Source of the DNA: Caprimulgus europaeus
Taxonomy: Eukaryota; Chordata; Aves; Caprimulgiformes; Caprimulgidae
NCBI GenBank assembly: GCA_907165065.1
Contig: OU015523.1
Span: forward strand, 121,902,523-121,966,522
Length of the DNA: 64,000 nucleotides
Direction: 5' to 3'
Shown here one piece after another: positions 49,701 through 61,700 of this stretch (its first letter is position 1; each line of letters starts with the position of its first letter). The notes beneath the pieces were generated by a model. The model was not told the DNA's origin and ran no database searches. It was given only the letters and a program-made list of their open reading frames with translations. Made by a program: the position numbers and the translations under genes.

Positions 49701-52700
49701 TTTAGGTGAGTGTTCAACTCTGAGCATATTAATTTGGGCAGGGAAATCAGCAGAGGTGAAATGGGGTGATGGTTACAGGGGAAGATGTTGGTGGGTGCCC
49801 ACAGCCAGGTCTTTGATCCACGGCTGTGCAGGTGTTTGAAAGTTACAGTTTTCTAACCAGATGATGGGGTTACCAAGTGTTTGTACTTTTCCTCTTCTGT
49901 TTCAGTTTTCTTTCTTTCCCAAATTTGTTAGGAATGTGTGAGTGCTGTCTGAGAAGTTCCCTGGAGTAGGTAGGGTGGTGTCCAGAAGATACTGTACGAG
50001 GCTCAGACAAGAGCCTGCCCTCTAGGAAAGTGCAGGACTGAACAAATTGGCTAACCACCACCAGAAGCCCTGTAATTGTATATCCAGTGACTCATTCTTT
50101 CTGACTCATGGCTTCTTCCTATGAAAAGTCGATATTTTTGAACATCTAGCAGATGCTTTAATTACATTTATTTATATATATTATAATTAATCATGCTTTA
50201 ATTATATTTATTTCTTTGAAACAGTTTTTCTTTTAAAAGAGCACTGTACAATTTTTATTAGCCCTGTGCACAGAGTCCTGGCGTTTTCTCCACCACTTGA
50301 GTGTATTCTATAAACATTTTAGAGAGCTACTATATCACTTTCCAGAGAGATCAAAGTTTCATAAAAGTTTATTTTTTTCATTTCATTCATAAAATCGTTC
50401 AGATTTAGGTTTTTGTCTATGTTCCATCACACTTTTTTGCCAAAAATTAACACTGAATGGCTATTATCCAAGCAAGGTGCTGTGTATTCTTCCTTCCCTT
50501 CTGTGAAACTAAAAAATACAAAACTTTATTAGATTATCATATGAATTCCTGAAAGAATTGATGCAGTTCCCACTTGAATGGAGATTATATTTTACAAAGG
50601 AGGTGATAGACTACTATTGTTAGTTAAAAAAAACCAAAACCAAACACCACAACCTAAAAATAATTGCATCTCATGTCATTATCTTACCTGTGAGCATATT
50701 AATTTTAGCAGGGAAAATTAGAGGTGAAATGGGGTTATGGTTACGTGGGAAGGTACAAGTAGGATTAGAAGAGCATTGTGAAAATGATCCTTATTGATGT
50801 CCCACTTCAACAAACTCTTGTGTCTCATTTCTGAACAAGATGATTAAAGGGCTGGAACATCTTTCATGTGAGGAAAGGCTGAGGGAGCTGGGCCTGTTCA
50901 GCCTGGAGAAAAGACAACTCAGAGGAGATCTGATTAATGTTTATAAACATCTAAAGGGAGAGGGTCTAGAGGATGAGACCAGACTCTTCTGGCACCCAAC
51001 AATAGGACAAGAGGCAATGGGCATAAACTGCAGCCCAGGAAGTTCCACCTGAACATAAGGAAGAACTTTACTGTGAGGGTGACTGAGCCCTGGGCCAGGC
51101 TGCCCAGAGAGGGTGTGGAGTCTCCATCTCTGGAGATGTTCAAACCCACCTGGACACTTTTCTGTACAACCTGCTCTGGGTGACCCTGCTTTGGCAGGGG
51201 GCAAAGTGGCAGCTTGACAGTGCTGCTTATTCCAGTGCTTATTCCAATTTGTTTCTTAGTCCTGTAGGCTTTGCTCCTGCTGTAGCTCAGGAATCGTGGC
51301 TGGTCAGTCTGTGCTTCACACACTCCTCTGAGTTTCTGCCTGCAAACTGCACATCAGTTTTCTTCTCCAAAACTCCCACCTCGTTCGTTAGAACAAAGGC
51401 ACCACAGTTCCTCTAAGCACTTGCTAGGGAACTGGTGAAAAGCAGCCTAGAGATCTGGTCATTAATATTGTTACCATACATGAAAAACATCTCAAAAGAG
51501 GGTGATAAATAAATGGAGAGTGAATTTGAAATGTTTTGTGAAGTTTATTTGTCAAAATAACCACATTGATACATCAAAATCCCAGAGCTGTGAGAGCTGA
51601 AATGCTGGAATCTCAGAAGAGAAGTGAAGTTTCTGTAGGTACTAACAGAAATCACAGCAAGTGCTGACCAAGGGGATGCAAAATTACTTTCCAATCTTCA
51701 AATATTAGATTCTCTATTTTTTTCTAAGGCTAACACTCTAGCAAAGATTTTTCTGGTGACTGGGGATTTGATTATTTTAAACAAATCACCCAATCTTCTT
51801 TAAACTAGGATTCTGATCAGTATGTACCCATTAAAAAGAGATCTGATTAAAAACAAACAAACAACAACAACAACAAAAAGATGCAGAACAAAAGCTTTGA
51901 TCCAGCAAGATTTTGAATACTCTGGCTCAGTTCCATGTCACACAAACAACGAGCTGAGGTTTAATTGTATGAGTTGACTTTGATAGGATTGCTCATGTGT
52001 ATAAAGTGCTTGGTGCTTAATTTTGTTAGTGCCAAGTGCTCAACACCTATCAGGGTTAAAAACTTTGATCTTGTTCCTTTTAAAATATGTAGTAGTTTAA
52101 AATGGTGAAGTCCCTCAATTTTCAGGAAAACCAAGGAGGTAACATTAGGTTTTAAATTTGCAATGGTAATGGAAGCTATGAATGGAATAAAAGAGAAAAA
52201 GTCAGGGCTAATTTAGAGTTGCTTATGAATTATTTCCATTTAAAGGAGGTTTCTTTTTGGGTAGCAGGCTGGTACTTGATGTATTTATTGAAGAAGTGAG
52301 TTTGTGTGTTGAATATCTGGTTGCAAACCAGCAGGAGATCATTTACTTCTGAAATATCACAAGCTTTTTCATCCAACTGATGTTTTACCAACTCACCTGA
52401 AAATAGGGGTGTTTGATTGAAAAACAAATATCAGTTAGGTGAAATCAAGCTAAATATTGAAGAGATTCACACAGATAATGAAATAGTGTGTAAAGAAATA
52501 GCAACTCAGTCATGTTGAGTTTAGAACACACATTTGGTGTCCCAGCTGTTTATCCTGTGTCAAGAAATACTACTGGACCAGTGGGAAAATCATAAATTAT
52601 GATCAAAAACATTATTGGGTTTTAAACTTTTAAAGCATATGTGCATAGAGTAATGAAAAGGCTTTCCAAAAATAAAATTGTATACAAAGAATATAGAAAT

Positions 52701-55700
52701 AAAAATACTTGAAAAGTTCATTTCTTTCAGTTTTTCCTCAACAGATTACCAGTGAGAAAGCTCACATCGCTGGACATGCAGAGTTGCATTCATAATTATC
52801 AGTTACATATTTTATATGTAATTGATTATACACTATATCATTGTACATTATAACACTACTCTCTAGGTTATAAAATTGAAATTCTGCTAATTTGCCACTT
52901 GGTGGTGCCAGATGGATTTACAAATCACAGAGAGGAGCTGAGAGGGGATGGTGACGTTGTATCTGAGGAGTGTACACTGAAAGAGAAGTAAAATTTAGTT
53001 GGAAAGCTTTAATTCTGTGATGGCACTGGTTTCTGACCTCCAGATCTCGAGTCCCTCTCTGTCCCTTCGGTACAAAAGAGAGTAAGTTAAGAGCAAAGTT
53101 ACATCTGGGAGGACAAAGTGTCTGGAACACTTCTCCCATAACACACACCCAGCCAAAAATGGTTTGGATTCAGCAATATTCCAGGATGGCTTTGGGGTTT
53201 CTGGAGGCAGCTGCAGGTGAGCTGCTCACAGTTGTATTTTATTTATAGGTGTTTGACTCCTGTAGTTCCTGTCCAGTTGTTTTACTGTTGCCAAAATTTT
53301 TACATATTCATCATTACATTCTGTTTCCTTGAGTTTAAGGAGGAGCAATGATCATCTTGAATGTAAAACTAAACAAAAAGACCTGTGAGATTAAATGAAC
53401 CCTTCCTCCATCTCTCAATTGCAGGGCTGCTCTTCAGCAGACTTGAAGTTACTATGTTTTATTAAAATTTATTAATTTGTCACAGTGTTATCAGTGTTTA
53501 GCATTGAAATATATTTGCACCAGTCTTCATAACTGCTTTGTTTTTGTTTTTTTTCTCTCTCTCAATCCTGCAGTTCCAAAAGAATTGGTGGAGCTTCACT
53601 TGAAACTGATGAGAAAGATTGGGAAGTCTGTCACAGCAGACAGATGGGAAAAATATTTGATCAAGGTACAATATGCACATTGTATTATTCTGCAATGCTG
53701 GAATATGGTTATGATGAGCTGTGGTGTCAGCAATCCCTGGTATGAATTATAGTGGTTGTGTTGTGGCCAACATCCACGTGTGTGACCAGACTTTAGTTGC
53801 ATAAGATCCCAGCTTAACTTTCATTCTGCCCAGGCTTGTCTAAAAAAACCAAACCAAAACAAAACAAATGAAAAACACCCAAACAAACAAAAAAACCAAA
53901 ACAAAACTCTGAAAATAAACAATATCTTCTGCATGCAACACAATGTACACCTCCATATCTAGTATGCAATCCTTTTTTTGAGCACTAAGACCTTAAAAAA
54001 GGGGATTTAGTACCCTGCAAACAGGCAGTAATAATTAATTTGTATATCAGTTGTCTGGATGTGATTTAATTATTGTGATTTGGTTGAGATTCACACAGGG
54101 CCTAACCACACAGAGTTCTTGGACCATGTGTTAATAATAAATGAAGGTATTGCAGTGATTTGTAGCTGCATGCTCAGAATGGCACAGCTAAGATGAAAAT
54201 GCAGTTATGCCTCAGTGAAAATGTAGCATCCCACTGCTTACCTAATTCTATATTGGTATTTTAATTGTGGCTATGCTATTGTTGGCACCTTACAAACAAA
54301 TAGTTTTCAGTTTATAGTATTTACACTGCCTCAGAAAACAAAAATATACAGATATTCAAAATTAATAGGTTACCATTTCCCCTGTGAATATGTTCCAGGT
54401 GGTTTTTAATCCACAAAAATACAGTCTTGGTATTGTCTGTGCAGTCATGATCACATCTTACTTCAAAATACAGAGTTATGGTAATTGCAACGATACAAAT
54501 AATGGTATTTGGCAAATCCAGTTGCAGTTTGCCCCCTTAAGTGCTGTCTATAAGCTTTAGAGAGACAGGGATTTGTCCTCAGTTTTGTATAGTTTTAAGA
54601 TGATGATGTTTTTAGGACTGAGAGTATGTGAGGAAATAACCTGCTGAAGGATCTTAGGTTAACTCTGACCTCTTAACCAGTTATAAAGTATTTATGATGA
54701 TGTTTTAAAATAATAATGTAATAATTTATGTAACTTTTGTGTGCTTTGTGTATTAACAAACACTGTGGTTACTGAATTGTGTTAAATTCCTTAATTTACC
54801 AAAAAGCCATTGCAGCAAGCTGAGAAAACCCAACTCTGACTAGTGAACTTATGTTCACCCACTGAAGCCACTTAGCACTGGTGTGGTGAGCAGAAAGCAG
54901 AGGGAGAAAACAAGTTTATGAGGGAGTAGTTTGGAAATTCTTCCTTCAGCAGAGATTAAATGGATGGAAAAGTGGTGAGGAAACCCTCCCACATGCTCCT
55001 GTCAGGACCAAGTAAGCAGTAATAAATTCTACTTCATTTCACAGTCTCCAGAGCTAACCTGAAGCTTATTCTAGCCCGTGGTTCAAAGGAACCTTGAAGA
55101 ACAAAGGAATTTGAATGTAACTAATTAGAGAGTTATGCTAATATTGTCCCCATTTCAAAAGGGTATAATTAATTTAGGAAAGAAGTATTGGGAAATGCTA
55201 TAAAAGCTAGGAAAAACTGAAAAGGTGTGGAACCATTGAGAGAGTTCTTGCAGTATTGTTTGACACATTACTGACATAATCTAAGAGGCAATTTTTGTTA
55301 AAGGAATTTAACTCAGTCACTGGGTAATTCTAGGTTTGCTTTATTGACAACTCAGAGTTGGGCCACCACCTCAGTGAGTGGCAAAGGCATAACAAAAATC
55401 AATCTCTCTAGAGGCTAAATTTAACATTATGCAATAGGTATTCCTCTCAAAGTTCCTGGTGTTTTCCCATGAACCCCCAGTTCCAAATTTCTCATTAATT
55501 TAAAATCCTATAAGAAGTCCATAGTGATTTTTCAAACTCAGCTGATTCTTACTGTCCCGTCTCAGTTCCTCTGCAGAAGTTGCAGTTCACTGGTCCCATT
55601 CTGCTCACTGATCTGTTTGGAATAATCTTCCTCTCTGCTCACTTTTGCACTTCTAAGAAAAACTTACATAGTGACATTTAACTTCTGCTTCTAAATTCTA

Positions 55701-58700
55701 TTCTTCTTGTTGATTCAGCTGGATTGGGTTTAAACCAACCATGGAGAGGGTTATAACTATTATTCTATTAATTCATAGCACCTGTTTCTAATTTTTCATC
55801 TTAACCATAATACTTCTATTAATCAATCTCATTTTACCTGCAAGCATTCTCTTACAGGGGCTTTCCCTTTTACAGCATTGACCTGTTTTTCCTTTGTTAG
55901 AAGCTTTTTGATAAAACAGGATTTGCTACATTCTAGATGTGACCATTTTCTTATTTAGGAGGAAACCTGAAGTGGAGGACACCCAAGCTTACATGCTGTT
56001 AATATTTCTGCATGTACATATTATTAATGTTTTGTTTCTATACTGTTTATAAGAGATGCTTTATTTGAATGCCATGCTTATAAACAGCACCATAAGAAAT
56101 TGTCTCTAAGCTGTGGCAGATTAATATATTTTGGGATAGGAAGTGAAGGTGGCAGTTGAGAGTTGTTTCCCTTCTGCATTTTTATACAGATAAAATTTCT
56201 CTGGACTTGTCCATCTGAAAGCTTCAACCCTGAAACTGGCACGTTCTGAACACACTGTCTTTGCTGCCCCAGTTATTAGAATTCAGGTGTCTGTAGTCCC
56301 ACCCAAGCAGACTCCTCTCCTCTGCTGTGTATTTCACCTTCCTGTTTCTGTTGTTTAAAGTGAACATTTGGAACATGGTGGTAGTGTTGGGTGCCATTGG
56401 AGCTGCTTTGGAAATCATAGAATCACAGACTGGTTTGGGTTGGAAGGGACCTTAAAGCTCATCCAGTTCCAACCCCCTGCCAGCAGCAGGGACACCTTCC
56501 ACTAGACCAGGTTGCTCAAAGCCTCATCCAACCTGGCCTTGAACGCTTCCAGGGAGGAGCAGCCACAGCTTCTCTGGCCACCCTGGGACACTGTCTCACC
56601 ACCCTCACACCAAAGAATTTCTTCCTCACATCTCAGCTCCATCTCCCCTCTGACACCTTCAAGCCATCACCCCTTGTTCTGTCACTCCCTGCCCTTGGCC
56701 AAAGTCCCTCCCCAGCCTTCCTGGAGCCCCTTCAGGTACTGGGAGGCCGCTAGAAGGTCTCCCTGGAGCCTTCTCTTCTCCAGTCTCAACAGCCCCAACT
56801 CTCTCAGCCTGTCCTCACAGCAGAGCTGCTCCAGCCCTGGCATCATCCTCGTGGCCTCCTCTGCACTGGCTCCAGTAGCTCCATGTCCTTGTGCTGTTGG
56901 TGGCCCCAGCACTGGAGGCAGCACTGCAGGTGGGGTGTCAGGAGAGCGGAGCAGAGGGGCAGAATCCCCTCCCTGGCCCTGCTGCCCACGCTGCTCTGGG
57001 TGCAGCCCAGGACACGGTTATTGGCTCTGTGCTGCCAGTGCACGGTGCCGCCTCATGTGGAGCTTCTGGTCCCCCAGCACCCCAAGTCCTTCTCCTCAGG
57101 GCTGCTCTCCAGCCATTCTCCACCCAGCCTGGATTTGTGCTTGGGAGAGAGAGATTTTTCAGCATCTCTTCTGCAGGGCAGGAAGGTGCTGACCACTCTT
57201 TGGGATGCAGAATCCAGCTGCTCCCAGAAGCAGCAGGTTTTTGATCGGTGTGAAATGTCCCTCTCTGAAGGCAGAGACTGACAGTTCAGCGCAGCCTGAA
57301 TCACCGGGATCTGTAGTTCAGGGTTGTGACAGCACTTGTCAGGAGAAAGCACAATCATCTGGGTTTTAACTGTCAAAATGTAGTCACTTCAGTTTGAACA
57401 GATGCTTTATCAGCTCTGATGTCTCTGAGCTGTTGCTTTGACAATCACACACTTCCACAGCACATGAAACTCCTCATTAGTGCTTTCATACCTAATGAGT
57501 AAGTAATGAACAGTGACTGGCACGGCCTGTGCAAGCATTTTGATACACAGTTCCCCAGCCATCTTCACATTACACCACTGAAAATGACAGAGAAAGGAGA
57601 GTGACCGTGTCTGTGACTGACCAGTGATTGTCTCTCGCTTTGATCTTTGACTTTGCATCAGAGCAGTATCTGTGTAATGTTTCTTAACTTGGAGCAGGAA
57701 AGATGACTGTCCAGCAGGATTCACTGTGCCCAGAGAACACTCTCTCCATAGTTCTGTTGGTCATAGAGTAAAGTCGGAGTATGATTCATGGTGTGGTTGA
57801 CAGACACTTACATAGAGACACAGAGTCCTTGAAGGAGCTCACTGATTAAGGTGGTTGACTTGTGTTCCACAGCAACCTTCCCTGATGCGACCAGAATAGT
57901 AACTCTCCTGCCCAGCCCTTTCTTTGATGTTATTCTTTGTGGCAGGAGGAATCAGGTGAGCCATGGACTGTGTTTTTAGCCATTGTAGTCTCCAGCCTAA
58001 CAAGTGGTCACAGGTGGTGTTCCCCAGGGCTGAGGATTGGGGCCAGCTCTGTTTAGTGTCTTTATCAATGGTCTGGATGAGGGGAGTGAGTGCAAGTGTA
58101 AGTTTGCAGATGACACCAAGCTGGGTGGGAGTGTTGGTCTGCTGGAGGGTCAGGAGGGTCTACAGGGGGATCTGGACAGGCTGGGTTGATGGGCTGCAAC
58201 CAACTGTATGAGGGTCAACAAGGCCAAGTGCTGGGTCCTGTACTTGGGTAAAAACAACCCCATGCAACACTCCAGGCTTGGGGAGGAGTGGCTGGAGAGC
58301 TGCCTGGTGGAAAAGGACCTGGGGGTGTTGGTGGACAGCAGCTGAACATGAGGCAGAAGAGTGCCCAGGTGGCCAAGAAGGCCAAGGGCATCCTGGCCTG
58401 GATCAGCACCAGTGTGGCCAGTAGGAGCAGGGAAGTTCTCTTCCCCCTGCACTGGGCACTGGTGAGGCCGCAGCTCGAGTGCTGGGTTCAGTGTTGGGCC
58501 CCTGACTCCAAGAAGGACCTGGAGGTGCTGGAGCGTGTCCAGAGAAGGGAACGGAGCTGGGGAAGGGTCTGGAGCACAAGTGTGCTGAGTTCCCGGCTGA
58601 GGGAACTGGGGGTGTTGAGCCTGGAGAAAAGGAGGCTGAGGGGAGACCTCCTGGCTCTGTCCAAGTCCCTTGGAGGAGGGTGCAGAGAGGTGGGGGATGG

Positions 58701-61700
58701 GTCTTCTCCCAGGTAATCAGAGATAGGATGAGAAGTAATGGCCTCAAGTTGCCGATATATTTGCAGGCTTACACTTGGGTCACTTAAGAACCCGTGTCAG
58801 TAGAGGTAGTAGAGGGATGGTAACGTGACAGTGGGGACAGAGGAGGGGTAGTGACACCTTCTTTGGTTTTAGCCCCCATGGAGATTACAGCAGGAATCAG
58901 CCCATCTGTATGTCAGGTGGGTGAAATTCAGGGTTATTTTTCTTGCCTTTTCTAGAGGAAGTCGCTTTCAGGTGCAATTTACAACTTTTAGTGACTGTAT
59001 TTTCTGTTTAATAATAATTTGTCGATCGGGAGACGACACTTTTGGTTGAGCCCGTTCAGTCGGGCTTTGCTTCCTCGCAGATTGAAGGACAGCGGTATCT
59101 CACGTGATAATTTGGACAGTTGTGATTCAACAGTGACATTTCCAAGTCACCTCGACTGGAGGTGTCGCTGTGATGAGCTTTCACCTCCATCTCATGAGTA
59201 TTTCCAGGAGAATAGCCTCTTGGAGATCCCACTGCATGTCCTCAATTGATAAGCAGCTCTTCTCTGTTCATGAGTTGTTGTAGGCATCTCTGGATTGTTT
59301 AGGAGGAGAGGAAATTCCTTTTCCACCATTATTATGAGAGCTCCTGCTGATTCATTCTATTTATCCTCTACTGTCACTTTATTTTTGTGTTATTTTATTT
59401 TTTCCCATATTTGTGTCATTTAATTTCATGGCAGGAGGGTTGGAACTGGATGATCTTTAAGGTCCCTTCCAACTCAAGTCATTCTATGATTCTATAATTG
59501 ATTTGCTTTAAGTAAATAGAAATTGGCTATACTTACAATATTTTAAAATATTTAGCAAACAGCTTTAGGCCCAGGATATTTAGCATTTCCTAAGGAATAA
59601 TAATTCCACAGTGTGGAGTGAATATCCACTGCATTTATCTGCAGTACAGTTGTAGGGTTTAGGGGGCCCCAGGAGAGCTTGACAGCTTATGTGCTAAGTG
59701 CTGTAAGGACGTGGAACAAGAAATCACATCTACTCAGGAGAATTTATATTCTAAACAGACAATTCAGAAATGGGAAAAACGTGAGTTTTTGCACAGCAAA
59801 GGCAGGAATAGCTGCCCAGGTCAGGGCTGTGCTGCCTGATTTAAGAGGTTTGGGGAAATCTGTGTTGATCAGGACCTCGATTACTCCTCCGTGGAGATTT
59901 GGCAGCGCTTGCCAGCCTCCTCCAGTTTCGTGTTTTATTTTTGTGTGAGGCTTTCTGACCTGCAGTCCTGCAGAGATCATGTGTGATTGCTACTGCAGGG
60001 AGGTACTGTTCCTATAAAAATTTAAAGTTGCTTTTATCCACTAACCCCAGCAATCTTTTTGTTTGCCAAACAGATATGCCAAGAATTCAACAGCACTTGG
60101 GCTTGGGAGATGGAAAAAAAAGGATACTTAGAAATGAGTGTTGAATGCAAACTGGGGATTCTGAAGGTACATATTCATCAACAAAGTTTCTAAATGACTT
60201 TTTCTGTATTTGCTTAAATATTTTGGAGTTATTTTCTCACTCCCTTCAACATGATGCAGATTTAGCTTGACTGAACCGAGAGTAGATGTAGTAACTGTCG
60301 AGCTGATCTTGTAACAGACTGATACTCACTGTCGTGGGATGGACCCAGACTGGATATAACACTTTGCATATTTTGAATGAAAATTATTTTGTACTTACTA
60401 TTTTGTCAATAGCTATTTGCCTGTGCAGTACAATTTTCACAATGTTTATTAGCTTACAATTAGATAAATTTATCTGAATTCCAAAGGCACAGATGGGACT
60501 TCATCTATTTAGGTCTTGTGAAAACTGTCAGGGTTGATTCCAAGTTATGTAGGTGTGTTATTGTAGAATGAGATCATTTGTAGTATGTTAAAAAAATAAA
60601 TAAAAATAATATTTCTAAGCTGATCAGGAAAAATAAAGTATTTTATTTAAAAAATAATGTAATCTGGAAAAAAAACCAGCAGCTGTAGCTAACTCGATAA
60701 ATCCAATAGGGATTTTTTTTAGGCAGAAGTTAAAAACTGCATTAAAAGGAAATGAGCTGATTTTCTTATTTCTGTCTGTATTTTGATATTTTAACAGTCT
60801 TTCTGCTTTTCTCACTTTTTCAGTATCTCTGTGAATGTCAGTTTGATGACAATCTGAAGTTTAAGAACATAATTAACGAGGAGGATGCAGATGCCATGCG
60901 ACTGCAGCCCATCGGTCGGGACAAGGACGGCCTGATGTACTGGTATCAGCTGGATCAAGAGCACAATGTCAGGATGTACATAGAGGAGCAGGATGACCAG
61001 GATGGATCCACGTGGAAGTGCATTGTTAGGTATTCCTTTATTTAAAAAAAAAAACCAACACCTTTTTGCCTTTTTTAAAATTTATTTTTTACTTTATAGG
61101 GATTTTTAGCTATTTGTGACTGGGGTTCAGAAACTTATTTCAGTAAATCTCCATTTCTCACACAGTAGGATTCCTGACTGGGGGATTTTCTGCCTTCACT
61201 GGTATGTTTTAGTGAAAAAACATGTACAGAAATAACTCACTGATTTATTGGTAACAGCCAATGTGTAATTTGATTTCTGCTTAATCAAGCTACAATGGAT
61301 ATATGGAAAGGGTACCAAGAGAAGACTCTTGAGGACAATGGCTCCATATTATTCACTGGTCAACTGAATGCCTTAGGAAATCGAGGAGAACTCTTGCTTC
61401 TTTTCATTAAGCTCTCTATTAAGACAATTACAAGTAGACAGTTTTGTTCTTGGGAGAATTATATTGTAATTGTAACTTCATGGGACTACAAAACTGTTGG
61501 CAACACAAACAGGCACAAAAAATCTTCTGGAGTAGAATTGAGCTCATGGATCACTGCAGATGAGGTGTGTGACCTTGATGCAGACTGACATGTACATGAC
61601 TCAGTGCCTCTGGATCTCCATTGCTGCAGATTGGTCTGTTAATATTTTAATGCTATTTTAACTTCAGATTTATGGTTTTTTGTGATTCTTGTTACATACT

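Larger units (their letters stand above)
25726..53573 (+). other. RSF1 intron 1 (27.8 kb)
   Basis: Runs from GTGAGC to TGCAG. The first ~450 bases are G/C-run rich. Bases 27000-32520 are AT-rich unique-looking DNA in which I see no gene or repeat. CR1 copies are spread from 32531 to 51202. Bases 41220-44240, 45000-47640 and 51210-53573 show nothing nameable beyond A/T runs. Confidence 0.85.
53666..60073 (+). other. RSF1 intron 2
   Basis: About 6.4 kb. It holds CR1 copies at 56414-57146, 57799-58752 and 59431-59496 and a CpG-rich patch at about 59024-59180. Bases 53920-56410 are AT-rich with nothing nameable. Confidence 0.88.
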
